11,276 nucleotides of DNA, taken from contig JAIPJR010000078.1 in assembly GCA_021734045.1 (NCBI GenBank), positions 1 through 11,276 of the forward strand. Direction: 5' to 3'. Source of the DNA: Fidelibacterota bacterium (GTDB lineage: Bacteria; Fidelibacterota; UBA8477). Under the pieces are notes generated by a model, which was given only the letters and a program-made list of their open reading frames with translations, was not told where the DNA came from and searched no databases. A program made the position numbers and the translations under genes. This document shows, in pieces, positions 1 to 6,957 of this stretch. Position 1 is the first letter of the stretch. Every line of letters begins with the position of its first letter.

Positions 1-785
1 AGCTGGCGCGGAAGATTTACTCCAGTTTTGAGAAGCGGAAAATTCTCCTGGTAGGCGCCGGGGAAACCAATGACCTGGTGGCCACCCATTTCAAAGCCGT
101 GGGTGCCACCCAATTCATTATTGCGAATCGTGGTGTGGATAAACGGCAACGACTGGCGGAAAAATTTGCTGGTAAACCGGTTTCGCTGGAGCATTTGGAA
201 GAAGTACTCATTCAGGCTGATGTGGTGGTAGTGGCCACCGGATCGCACCATCATCTCATTGATCTGGCGCTCATGCAGCGGGTGATGAAATTACGCAATC
301 ACCGCTCCCTGCTCATGATTGATATCAGTTCACCCCGCAATATTGATCCGGCGGTGAGTAAGCTGAACGAGATTTTCCTTTACGATATTGATCACCTGAA
401 TAATGTGATTGCTGAGAATCTGGAAAAACGCCGTGGGGAAATTCCCAGCGCGCGGAAGATTATTGCCGGGATAAACCAGGATTATATGGTTTGGTTGAAA
501 TCCCTGGATGTGGTACCCACTATCTCCAAACTGGCCGGCTATTTCAACCAGATTCGCCAGCAGGAACTGGAAAAATATGTCCATAAGGCGGACGATAAGG
601 AATTCGAGCACCTGGAGCAGCTTTCCAAATCCATTGTGAAAAAATTGCTCCACTTCCCCATTTTGAACCTGCGTGAAATGGCGAATGGACAAAAACTGGA
701 TATGTCCAAGATCAACACCATCTGGGAAATCTTTCGGTTATATGAACTGGAAGAGAAAAATATGAAGAAAGACAAAACCACCTGA
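1..785 (+). CDS. hemA: Glutamyl-tRNA reductase, C-terminal 260 residues (5' end outside window)
   Basis: The enzyme reduces glutamyl-tRNA(Glu) with NADPH to glutamate-1-semialdehyde, the first committed step of C5 tetrapyrrole synthesis in the cytoplasm. The frame is open from the window edge (first full codon at 3) to TGA at 783-785. The NADPH-binding part shows ILLVGAGETNDLVATHF (GAGE at window residues 18-21), NRGVDKRQRLAEKF and VVATGSHHHLIDL. It is followed by the family's D-x-x-x-PR-x-I region (DISSPRNIDPAV, where many members have AVPRDI) and YDIDHL. The remainder is the helical dimerisation domain, including KKLLHFPILNLR near the end. About 165 N-terminal residues, with the catalytic cysteine domain, are missing only because the window starts here. 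A GTG at 78 is inside the NADPH domain and is not a start. It stands first in the haem cluster, but a 655-bp repeat spacer separates it from hemC. Identification is very secure. Confidence 0.96.
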   Translation, partial: LARKIYSSFEKRKILLVGAGETNDLVATHFKAVGATQFIIANRGVDKRQRLAEKFAGKPVSLEHLEEVLIQADVVVVATGSHHHLIDLALMQRVMKLRNHRSLLMIDISSPRNIDPAVSKLNEIFLYDIDHLNNVIAENLEKRRGEIPSARKIIAGINQDYMVWLKSLDVVPTISKLAGYFNQIRQQELEKYVHKADDKEFEHLEQLSKSIVKKLLHFPILNLREMANGQKLDMSKINTIWEIFRLYELEEKNMKKDKTT

Positions 786-850
786 AATACAGCTACCGAG
801 GAAGTCATAGCCGCCACCCTGATACGGGGCGCAACCTGATTCAAGGATCC

Positions 851-1407
851 ATCCAGTTTACAGATTCGCGTACTGAGAAATCTGCAGGTTTACCGAAGAT
901 AACCCACCCCGGTCTGGCCTCGCTTACGCTCTGCCATCCCACCCCTCCGGGGGAGGGGATTTTAACTGATGCCAGGTCGAATAGACATCAATTAAGAGTC
1001 GCTGCAAAAAATTGTCACGCTACAGCGAGGGAAAACAAGGCTCCAAGCGCTATCCAGTTTACAGATTTGCGTACTGTGAAATCTGCAGATTTACCGAAGA
1101 TAACCCACCCCGGTCTGGTCTCGCTTACGCTCTGCCATCCCACCCCTCCGGGGGAGGGGATTTTAACTGATGCCAGGTCGAATAGACATCAATTAAGAGT
1201 CGTTGCAAAAAAATGTCACGCTGCGGTGAGGGAAAACAAGGCTCCAAGCGCTATCCAGTTTACAGATTTGCATACTGTGAAATCTGCAGGTTTACCGAAG
1301 ATAACCCACCCCGGTCTGGCCTCGCTTACGCTCTGCCACCCCACCCCTCCGGGGGAGGGGATTTTAACTGATGCCAGGTCGAATAGACATCAATTAAGAA
1401 TCGTTGC
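851..1407 (+). repeat. 201-bp tandem repeat, 2.8 copies, filling the hemA-hemC spacer
   Basis: Copies lie at 851-1051, 1052-1252 and 1253-1407, the last cut short 33 nt before the hemC start. Hand alignment gives 9 substitutions and no gaps between copies 1 and 2 (about 95.5% identity), and 5 substitutions over 155 bases between copies 2 and 3 (about 97%). Each unit has three inverted repeats: CAGATTT/AAATCTG (1062-1068/1079-1085, one mismatch in copy 1), CCCCTCC/GGAGGGG, and TTAACTGATG/CATCAATTAA with one mismatch (962-971/986-995, recurring at +201 and +402). The 65 bases from 786 to 850, between hemA and the repeat, show nothing recognisable. The unit resembles no known riboswitch or tRNA that I can recognise. 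If hemC is transcribed from hemA, this array lies in the mRNA as a structured spacer; if not, it may hold the hemC promoter, although no clear -35/-10 pair is visible. Confidence 0.95.
942..1365 (+). terminator. Terminator-like GC hairpins, one per tandem-repeat unit (weak)
   Basis: Each unit carries a perfect 7-bp stem CCCCTCC/GGAGGGG with a GGG loop, followed at once by ATTTTAA. Positions are 942-958, 1143-1159 and 1344-1360, with the T-run ending at 963, 1164 and 1365. The form is that of an intrinsic terminator, but the T-tract is only four bases, so efficiency would be low. It could cause partial termination between hemA and hemC, pause RNA polymerase, or act as a 3'-end stabiliser for hemA mRNA. 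It may equally be just the palindromic core of a repeat family. Function is inferred from shape only. Confidence 0.3.
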
Positions 1408-1440
1408 CACAGACAGGCACATAGATTGGAATATGGTTAA

Positions 1441-2349
1441 ATGAAAATCGTCATCGGCAGTCGGGGTAGTCAGCTGGCCATGTGGCAAACACACCACATT
1501 AAAGCGTTGTTGGAGCAAGCCCATCCGGGACTGGAAATTGAAATCCGTAAAATCACCACCCGCGGCGATGCCATTCAGGACATTCCCCTGCCAAAAATTG
1601 GCGATAAAGGTTTGTTCACTGCGGAGATTGAAGCGGAACTTTTGGCCGATAACATCCAACTGGCGGTGCACAGCCTGAAAGACCTGCCCACCACACTACC
1701 TGACGGTCTGGTTTATGGCGGTTCTCCCCCCCGGGCAGATGCTCGTGATGCGCTGATCTCGCTGAAATGGCATTCTATTGAAGACATTCCCGACAACGGC
1801 ACCATCGCCACCGGCAGTTTGCGACGTAAAGCGGCGATTCTGAATCTCAAGCCCGGGATGCAATTCACCGACCTGCGGGGTAACATTGATACGCGGTTGA
1901 GAAAATTGAAAGAAAACGGTTGGGACGGCATTATCATGGCGGCCGCGGCGTTGGAGCGGTTGGAAATGGCTGGCGAAATCGCGGCCTATCTGGATCCAAA
2001 TTGTTTTGTGCCGTCTGTAAGCCAAGGTGCGATTGGGCTGGAAGTAAATGCCAGCCGGCGCGATGTATTGGAATTGCTCACGGCTATCGTAGATGAGGAA
2101 ACCGTACAGGCTTGCAAAGCTGAACGGGCATTCGGACGAAAGTTGGAAGGGGGCTGCTCGGTTCCACTGGGCGCGTGGGCACGCCAGGAAGGGGATCAAT
2201 TGAAACTGACCGGTTTTGTCTCCAATTATGCCGGAACACACCAAATCCGGGAATCGTTAACCGGCTCTCCGGAGGAGGCAGAAGTACTGGGTGAAAAGTT
2301 GGCCGGGCGCTTCATTTCTCTGGGAGCAAAGGAACTTTTGGGGAGTTGA
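1441..2349 (+). CDS. hemC: Hydroxymethylbilane synthase (porphobilinogen deaminase)
   Basis: The enzyme joins four porphobilinogens head to tail into hydroxymethylbilane, using a dipyrromethane cofactor bound to a cysteine. It has 302 residues, usual for the family. The start MKIVIGSRGSQLAMWQT is canonical. Visible motifs are KITTRGD (37-43), HSLKDLPT with catalytic Asp81 (Asp84 in E. coli), TGSLRRKA (124-131), DLRGNIDTRLRKL (144-156), SQGAIGLE (194-201) and EGGCSVPLGA, in which Cys239 matches the cofactor-bearing Cys242 of E. coli. The ribosome binding site is weak (GGA at 1428-1430, 10 nt from ATG) and lies in the short gap after the tandem repeat. The stop overlaps the likely hemD start (TGATG at 2347-2351), so the two are probably translationally coupled, as expected for enzymes that hand over an unstable intermediate. 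Confidence 0.98.
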   Translation: MKIVIGSRGSQLAMWQTHHIKALLEQAHPGLEIEIRKITTRGDAIQDIPLPKIGDKGLFTAEIEAELLADNIQLAVHSLKDLPTTLPDGLVYGGSPPRADARDALISLKWHSIEDIPDNGTIATGSLRRKAAILNLKPGMQFTDLRGNIDTRLRKLKENGWDGIIMAAAALERLEMAGEIAAYLDPNCFVPSVSQGAIGLEVNASRRDVLELLTAIVDEETVQACKAERAFGRKLEGGCSVPLGAWARQEGDQLKLTGFVSNYAGTHQIRESLTGSPEEAEVLGEKLAGRFISLGAKELLGS

Positions 2350-3092
2350 TGACGGCAATGACTACCAAACCTACCATTATCTACACCGGACTACGCGCAC
2401 CACGATTGGATCGTGACCTGCTCAGCGGCGTAACATTGCACCATCATCCCACCATTCGGATCAGCTATTTTACACCTGAAAATTTTGACGCTGTTCAAAA
2501 CGCTTTGGCGCGGGAGCCGTATGCGGTCTTTCTGAGCCGCAACGGTGTCATTGGATTGTCCGAGTGGGCGGTCAGCGAGCAGACGACATTGGATTTGGAG
2601 CAGGCGATTGTCTGGGCGGTGGGAGCGGCGACAGCACAACAGGTACGAACCACATTTCAACGACCGGCCGCCCAGCCGATGGAACAAAACGCTTTAGGGC
2701 TGACCCGAACATTTGCCACACTGGCAAAACGACCGGTGGTACTGTTTACCGCCGAGGAGCCGCGTCCGGAATTTCCCGATTGGTTGGAAAAAAACGGCTG
2801 GAGGTTTGATCGCTTTCCGGTTTACCGCACAGACATTCTGGAAAATGCAGACTTGCGCCAACGATTTTCCGATTCAAAGGACGAATATGTTGTCTTCACC
2901 TCGCCCTCTACCGTGAAAGGATTTTTATCCAGTTTGAAACGGGAAGATTTAACCGGCCTGGACACGCATTGGATCTCCATCGGTCCCAGTACGTCCGCGG
3001 AGATTGAATCAGCAGGCGGGAAGGTGCATTGGGAATCGGAGGAACCGGAAATTCAGCAGGTACTGCTCACATTAATCAGGGAGTTGACTTAA
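2349..3092 (+). CDS. hemD: Uroporphyrinogen-III synthase
   Basis: HemD closes hydroxymethylbilane to uroporphyrinogen III while inverting ring D. The family is poorly conserved in sequence. The call rests on the length (247 residues), the place directly after hemC, and two recognisable stretches in the second lobe: YVVFTSPSTVKGF near residue 190 and ISIGPSTSAEIESAGGKV near 220, matching the family's F-TS-s-v and IG--Ta pattern. The first lobe begins TIIYTGLRAP and contains AVFLSRNGV, which fits the two-domain fold. ATG 2349 overlaps the hemC stop. ATG 2358 is a real alternative, because GGGGAG at 2340-2345 is 3 nt from the first and 12 nt from the second. A TTG at 2346 is also in frame but is less likely. 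Three bases separate its stop from hemE. Confidence 0.92.
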   Translation: MTAMTTKPTIIYTGLRAPRLDRDLLSGVTLHHHPTIRISYFTPENFDAVQNALAREPYAVFLSRNGVIGLSEWAVSEQTTLDLEQAIVWAVGAATAQQVRTTFQRPAAQPMEQNALGLTRTFATLAKRPVVLFTAEEPRPEFPDWLEKNGWRFDRFPVYRTDILENADLRQRFSDSKDEYVVFTSPSTVKGFLSSLKREDLTGLDTHWISIGPSTSAEIESAGGKVHWESEEPEIQQVLLTLIRELT

Positions 3093-3095
3093 TTC

Positions 3096-4136
3096 ATGAA
3101 TTTGACGGGACGAGAACGTTTCCGGGCTGCCTGCATAGGCGAAAAATTGGATCGGCCACCGGTTTGGCTCATGCGCCAGGCAGGTCGGTATCTGCCGGAA
3201 TATCGTGCACTGAAAGAGCAGCATAGTTTTTTGGAAATGGTGCAAACACCGGAATTGGCGGCGCAGGTGACACGCCAGCCTATTGAACGGTTTGGATTTG
3301 ATGCAGCCATTATTTTCAGTGATATCCTGGTGATACCGGAAGCCATGGGACAGCCCTACAGTTTTCGGGAGCAGGGTGGCATTGAAATGGCCTTTGCGGT
3401 GCAGACCGAAGCGGATATCACCCGGCTTTCCGTGGATGGTGTGGCGGAAAAGCTGGCCTATGTGCCTGCCGCTCTGAGCCTGACCCGGGAAAAGCTTGGT
3501 GACAAGACCGCTCTCATTGGATTCGCCGGTTCTCCCTGGACATTGGCCACCTATATGATTGAGGGGGGAAGTTCAAAGGAATACGCCGGCATCAAAACGC
3601 TGTTATACAGTAATCCAGCCCTGCTGGAGACGTTATTGGATAAAATCACGCTGGCTGTAATCCAGTATCTGAAAACACAGGTTGCCGCCGGTGTGGACGC
3701 GGTGCAAATCTTCGATAGTTGGGGTGGTATATTAAGCCACGATACTTTTTGGCGCGGGTCGGGACAGTACATGGCCCGGATTGTGGAGGCTTTGCAAGCT
3801 GATGTCCCGGTCATCGTGTACTCCAAGGGATCGCACCACTGGCTGGCTGATTTGAAACGCACCGGGGCTGCGATTTTGGGGGTAGACTGGACGATTCCCG
3901 TTGAGAATTTCTATGATGCACTGGGTGGTGGCATTGCTGTTCAAGGCAATCTGGATCCGGTATTGATGAGTACGGAACCGGATGTGGTTCGCAGGGAGAC
4001 GATGAAAATTCTACTGGCGATGCAGAATCGTCCCGGTCACATATTCAATTTAGGACACGGCATTTTACCCAGCGCCAAATTGAGTTGTGTCGAAACATTG
4101 GTGGATACCATTCGGAATTTTCAGGGGGAAGTTTAA
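3096..4136 (+). CDS. hemE: Uroporphyrinogen decarboxylase
   Basis: HemE removes the four acetate carboxyls of uroporphyrinogen III to give coproporphyrinogen III, without a cofactor. Its 346 residues are full length. Both family signatures are present: RPPVWLMRQAGRYLPEYR (20-37, with Arg27 and Arg31) and GFAGSPWTLATYMIEGG. Other conserved elements are AAIIFSDILVIP with Asp76, the probable catalytic aspartate; QIFDSWGG; and FNLGHGILP with His321. The start at 3096 is the only one that keeps the N-terminal substrate-binding region at normal length, and AGGGAG at 3078-3083 lies 12 nt upstream inside the end of hemD. hemC, hemD and hemE look like one translational block. An 87-nt spacer then separates hemE from hemN. 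Confidence 0.98.
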   Translation: MNLTGRERFRAACIGEKLDRPPVWLMRQAGRYLPEYRALKEQHSFLEMVQTPELAAQVTRQPIERFGFDAAIIFSDILVIPEAMGQPYSFREQGGIEMAFAVQTEADITRLSVDGVAEKLAYVPAALSLTREKLGDKTALIGFAGSPWTLATYMIEGGSSKEYAGIKTLLYSNPALLETLLDKITLAVIQYLKTQVAAGVDAVQIFDSWGGILSHDTFWRGSGQYMARIVEALQADVPVIVYSKGSHHWLADLKRTGAAILGVDWTIPVENFYDALGGGIAVQGNLDPVLMSTEPDVVRRETMKILLAMQNRPGHIFNLGHGILPSAKLSCVETLVDTIRNFQGEV

Positions 4137-4174
4137 GTGCCAACGGGCAACGTTAAGTATAACCCCAAACCAAC

Positions 4175-4201
4175 TTTTGTGTTGTGTCCAACTTCACAAA
4201 A
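4175..4201. repeat. Small inverted repeat in the hemE-hemN spacer
   Basis: TTTTGTG (4175-4181) and CACAAAA (4195-4201) form a perfect 7-bp AT-rich arm pair with a 13-nt loop. An alternative, overlapping pair GTTG/CAAC (4181-4184/4189-4192) could form instead. It sits 10 nt before the hemN ribosome binding site. It could be an operator or a weak mRNA hairpin, or it could be chance. No regulator consensus fits it. The rest of the 87-nt spacer shows no clear promoter. Confidence 0.3.
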
Positions 4202-4223
4202 TTCGAGGATAGAGGATAAATAA

Positions 4224-5594
4224 ATGACCATAGAAGTGGATCTCAATCTTGTAGAAAAATACAACAAGCCTGGTCCCCGCTATACCAGCTACCCCACAGC
4301 GCCCCATTTTTCGGAGAATGTGGGCTTACCGGACTGGGAGCGGACCATTCAGTCCAACAATCTCACCAATGACCGGGATTTGTCCCTCTACTTCCACATA
4401 CCCTACTGCGATACCTTGTGTTATTTCTGCGGGTGTACCACCGTCATCACGCGCAATAAAGACAAAATTGAAGATTATCTGACCTATTTGTTTAAAGAAT
4501 TGGATCTGTTCAAATCACGCATCAATCCGGATCGGAAAGTGGTGCAGCAGGCCTTTGGTGGTGGCACACCCACCTATATGTCACCGGAGCAGATCCGGCG
4601 ACTGGGAAACAAGATTCTAGAGACATTCCGCTTCGATGACAATGCGGAAGTCGCCTGTGAAATGGATCCGCGCGGTTTGACCCGTGATCATGTACAGGCA
4701 CTCTACGATGTGGGATTCAACCGGGCATCCATTGGTGTGCAGGATTTTGATCCGGCGGTGCAGAAAGCGGTCAACCGTATCAATTCCCGGGAAATGATCA
4801 CGGAGATTGTGGATTGGACCCGGGATATCGGCTACCAGTCGCTGAATCTGGATTTGATTTACGGACTGCCCTTACAGACACGGGCATCATTTGAAAAAAC
4901 GCTGCAGTCGATTCTGGAAATGAAACCGGACCGGCTGGCGGTATTCAATTACGCCCATGTTCCCTGGATGAAACCGCACCAAAAATTGATTCGTGAAGAG
5001 GATTTGCCGGGCCCGGAGGAAAAACTCCAGATGCTGAAGATGATTATCGAGACGCTCACCTCTTCCGGTTATGTGTACATTGGTATGGACCATTTTGCCT
5101 TGGAGAATGACGAACTGACCGTGGCTCAACGGGAGAAAACATTACAGCGAAACTTCCAGGGCTACAGCACCAAGGCCGGCGCGGACATCTATGGTTTCGG
5201 CATGTCATCCATCAGTCAATTGGAAGATATCTACGCCCAATCCACTAAAAATGTGGCGGCGTATTACAAACATCTGGACCAGGGTGAATTGCCCATTGAA
5301 AAGGGATATTTACTTACTGAAGATGACAAACTGCGGCGCTCGGTCATCATGCGCCTCATGTGTGATCTGGCGCTGAATTATGCTCAATTGTCCCAGAATC
5401 TTGGTGTGGATTTTAAGCAGCATTTTGACCGTGAGCTGAACAATCTAGATGAGTTTGTGGCTGATGAACTTCTGGTGCTGGCGGATGATAGACTCACAGT
5501 GACCAACAAAGGTCGGCTGTTCATCCGAAATATCGCCATGACTTTTGATGCCTATTTGGGTCAGGGTGAAGGGCGTTTTTCAAAGACGGTTTAG
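4224..5594 (+). CDS. hemN: Oxygen-independent coproporphyrinogen III oxidase, radical SAM
   Basis: HemN converts coproporphyrinogen III to protoporphyrinogen IX by oxidative decarboxylation of two propionates. It uses a [4Fe-4S] cluster and two S-adenosylmethionines instead of O2. At 456 residues it matches true HemN (E. coli 457) rather than the shorter HemW-like proteins. The cluster motif HIPYCDTLCYFCGC places cysteines at 62, 66, 69 and 71, the same numbers as in E. coli. GPRYTSYPTAPHF (17-29), the SAM-binding FGGGTPTYMS, EMDPRGLTRDHV, and RNFQGYSTKAGADIYGFGMSSIS (written here in overlapping parts: RNFQGYSTKAGAD, ADIYGFGMSSIS) are hallmarks of the bona fide enzyme. A C-terminal HemN domain follows. 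AGAGGA at 4211-4216 lies 7 nt from ATG. The spacers on both sides could allow expression apart from hemE and hemH, for example under low oxygen, but no Fnr-type site is convincing. Confidence 0.98.
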   Translation: MTIEVDLNLVEKYNKPGPRYTSYPTAPHFSENVGLPDWERTIQSNNLTNDRDLSLYFHIPYCDTLCYFCGCTTVITRNKDKIEDYLTYLFKELDLFKSRINPDRKVVQQAFGGGTPTYMSPEQIRRLGNKILETFRFDDNAEVACEMDPRGLTRDHVQALYDVGFNRASIGVQDFDPAVQKAVNRINSREMITEIVDWTRDIGYQSLNLDLIYGLPLQTRASFEKTLQSILEMKPDRLAVFNYAHVPWMKPHQKLIREEDLPGPEEKLQMLKMIIETLTSSGYVYIGMDHFALENDELTVAQREKTLQRNFQGYSTKAGADIYGFGMSSISQLEDIYAQSTKNVAAYYKHLDQGELPIEKGYLLTEDDKLRRSVIMRLMCDLALNYAQLSQNLGVDFKQHFDRELNNLDEFVADELLVLADDRLTVTNKGRLFIRNIAMTFDAYLGQGEGRFSKTV

Positions 5595-5712
5595 TCAGTT
5601 CACCACAAAGACACTAAAATATCACCGCCGCAGATGAACGCAGAAACCACTGATAAAGGCAAAAATATTTAACCACGAATTGCACGAATTTCTCTAATTG
5701 AAACACTCAAGA

Positions 5713-5830
5713 AAAACCCAAGATATCTTCCTGAAACTTGCCTGTCCCTGTGAAATGCTCATCTTCCAGATGAATTTCATGGGGCCCGCCCGTGCGAAGC
5801 AAAGCAGGGTCGAAGGACATCTTGGGTTTT
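5713..5830. repeat. Perfect 12-bp inverted repeat enclosing an imperfect hairpin
   Basis: AAAACCCAAGAT at 5713-5724 pairs exactly with ATCTTGGGTTTT at 5819-5830 across 94 nt. Within it, CCCTGTGAAAT (5746-5756) can pair with ATTTCATGGGG (5774-5784), allowing two G-U pairs. After a small bulge the stem continues as CATC/GATG (5760-5763/5769-5772) around a TTCCA loop. This gives a 15-bp stem if transcribed. It lies wholly within the hemN-hemH spacer and has no coding content that I can support. Confidence 0.7.
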
Positions 5831-5850
5831 ATAAATTGGCAATCAATAAA

Positions 5851-5891
5851 TTCTACGCGCCCTTCGACGAACTCAGGGTGACGGCGTAGAA
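5851..5891. repeat. Two-part hairpin in the hemN-hemH spacer
   Basis: TTCTACGC (5851-5858) pairs perfectly with GCGTAGAA (5884-5891). Inside, CCCT (5860-5863) pairs with AGGG (5875-5878). The interior words CCCTTCGACGAACTCAGGG resemble a family of short palindromic intergenic repeats common in FCB-group and related genomes (recognition from memory, not from a search). No T-tract follows, so it is not an intrinsic terminator. Confidence 0.65.
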
Positions 5892-5940
5892 ATGGTATTT
5901 CATTGCAGGAAGACATTTGATTGATATCTGTTAAAATTAT

Positions 5941-6004
5941 CTCTGCGTCCTTCGCGGAAACTTTGCGTGATTTGCGGTTAATGCCTTTTAGCTTTTGTGG
6001 TGAA
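5941..6004 (+). repeat. TTTGCGGTTAA-type intergenic repeat, copy ahead of hemH
   Basis: This block starts CTCTGCGTCCTTCGCGG, passes through TTTGCGGTTAATGCCTTTTA and ends TTTTGTGGTGAA. It aligns along its length with the block at 10032-10096 and more loosely with 9828-9867. Its last bases form the right arm of the larger inverted repeat. They also contain the GGTGA that serves hemH, so the end of the repeat and the translation signal coincide. Confidence 0.75.
5999..6003 (+). promoter_or_regulatory. hemH ribosome binding site within the repeat end
   Basis: GGTGA stands 6 nt before ATG 6010 and is the only Shine-Dalgarno-like sequence there. It is part of the repeat arm TTTTGTGGTGAA, which has a mirror copy at 5599 beside hemN. 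Confidence 0.6.
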
Positions 6005-6009
6005 TCACG

Positions 6010-6957
6010 ATGAAGCACGCCGTTATCGTCGCCAATCTGGGCGCGCCCTCAAACCTGTCGGAAGTTCGTCCTTTCCTTAAGCAACTCTTCGCCGATCCGG
6101 ATATTTTCGATTTTCCATTCGGCAAATTCGGGCAGGCTTTTTTCTCCAGTATGATTGCCACCTTCCGGGCGCCCAAATCCAAAAAGTACTATGCCGCCAT
6201 CGGTGGGGGATCACCACTGCATGAAAATACCGTCGCCCAGGCATTAAAACTGGAGCGCCGACTGAATCAACACGGCGATTTCACCGTCTTCACAGCCCAG
6301 CGCTACTGGCATCCCTTCATCGCTGAAATTGCAGAGGAGGTGCGGCAGGGTGATTTTGACAGTGTAATCCTGGTGCCCATGTACCCCCATTATTCCACCA
6401 CAACCACATTGTCGATTGTGAATGAATGGAAGCGACACGCTCACGATCTGCCCGAACCCATTGTCATTGAGCGTTTTTATGCCGAGCCGGGTTATGTGAA
6501 AGCCTGTGCCAATCAAATTCGCGCCACACTCTCCAAATTTCACAAACCACCCCACATCCTGTTTTCGGCGCACTCCATTCCGGTCAGCCGGATTGAAGCA
6601 GGTGATCCTTATGAAAAAGAGATCAATGCGAACATGGAATTAATCATGGACGAATTGAAACGCGTCTACAATTACTCTTTGTGCTACCAGAGCAAGGTGG
6701 GACCGGTGAAGTGGTTGGGACCGGAGATCCAGGACGCTTTGACAGATCTGGTTCAAAAAGGTGTCACCAGCGTTTTGGTCTTCCCCATCGCCTTTGTCTC
6801 CGAACATGTGGAGACATTGTACGAACTGGACATTCAAACCCGGGAATTTGCCCGGGAAATTGGCATTCAGCAGTACGAACGCGCTGATACGGTACAAGAT
6901 TTGAATGAATTTATTGCTGTGCTGGAGAAACTTATACGGGAGCGCGTGGAAGCATGA
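6010..6957 (+). CDS. hemH: Ferrochelatase
   Basis: HemH inserts Fe2+ into the porphyrin as a soluble or membrane-associated monomer. The 315 residues match the compact bacterial form, with no C-terminal membrane or [2Fe-2S] extension. Family features are the opening AVIVANLGAPSN, GGGSPLHENT (65-74), RYWHPFI (98-104), VPMYPHYSTTTT, LFSAHSIP with the metal-site His188 (often SAHGIP elsewhere), CYQSKVGPVKWLGP (225-238) and FVSEHVETLYELD, in which Glu268 fits the second metal-site residue. The start at 6010 is set by MKHAVIVANLG and by GGTGA 6 nt before it. The stop overlaps the start of the oxidase gene (ATGA at 6954-6957), implying coupling of the last two steps. Family features alone do not decide whether the substrate is protoporphyrin IX or coproporphyrin III; HemN next door favours protoporphyrin. 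Confidence 0.97.
   Translation: MKHAVIVANLGAPSNLSEVRPFLKQLFADPDIFDFPFGKFGQAFFSSMIATFRAPKSKKYYAAIGGGSPLHENTVAQALKLERRLNQHGDFTVFTAQRYWHPFIAEIAEEVRQGDFDSVILVPMYPHYSTTTTLSIVNEWKRHAHDLPEPIVIERFYAEPGYVKACANQIRATLSKFHKPPHILFSAHSIPVSRIEAGDPYEKEINANMELIMDELKRVYNYSLCYQSKVGPVKWLGPEIQDALTDLVQKGVTSVLVFPIAFVSEHVETLYELDIQTREFAREIGIQQYERADTVQDLNEFIAVLEKLIRERVEA

Larger units (their letters stand above)
5599..6004. repeat. Inverted-repeat element filling the hemN-hemH spacer
   Basis: The 415-bp spacer has no credible gene. Its ends are imperfect inverted copies of each other: TTCACCACAAAGACACTAAAA at 5599-5619 (20 or fewer matched positions; the first 11 bases match exactly) and the reverse complement at 5986-6004, ending TTTTGTGGTGAA. 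Inside are further inverted repeats, listed separately. Next to the left arm, on the minus strand, lie CGTTCATCTGCGG-type and AATTCGTGCA words; next to the right arm is a TTTGCGGTTAA block. The layout recalls a miniature inverted-repeat element or a pile-up of degenerate intergenic repeats. There is no transposase, and no target-site duplication is evident at the ends. Whether the whole spacer is one unit cannot be told from one copy. Confidence 0.65.

Noticed and set aside
851-1407. CRISPR array
   Set aside because: The unit is 201 bp with no unique spacers between copies, and there are no cas genes.
1067-1444. 125-residue open frame through the tandem repeat, ending in an ATGA overlap with hemC; the frame is stop-free from 746
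   Set aside because: The 201-bp period is a multiple of three, so one open unit makes all open. Of 13 codon differences between copies in this frame, 12 change the amino acid, which is not how a selected protein repeat evolves. The start would be TTG with no Shine-Dalgarno sequence. The ATGA overlap is most likely chance.
1696-2244. 182-residue minus-strand frame within hemC (and similar antisense frames within the other genes)
   Set aside because: These are shadows of strongly conserved + strand genes, without domains or start signals of their own.
5698-5889. 63-residue frame in the hemN-hemH spacer, and a 103-residue frame on the other strand
   Set aside because: Both run through the palindromes described for this spacer, with no domain, no SD and no codon pattern like the neighbours.
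5917-5930. Fnr-like box TTGAT-N4-ATCTG about 80 nt before hemH
   Set aside because: It matches 8 of 10 consensus positions, which a spacer of 415 bp will show by chance fairly often (roughly one in six by simple counting). No promoter elements are placed to use it.
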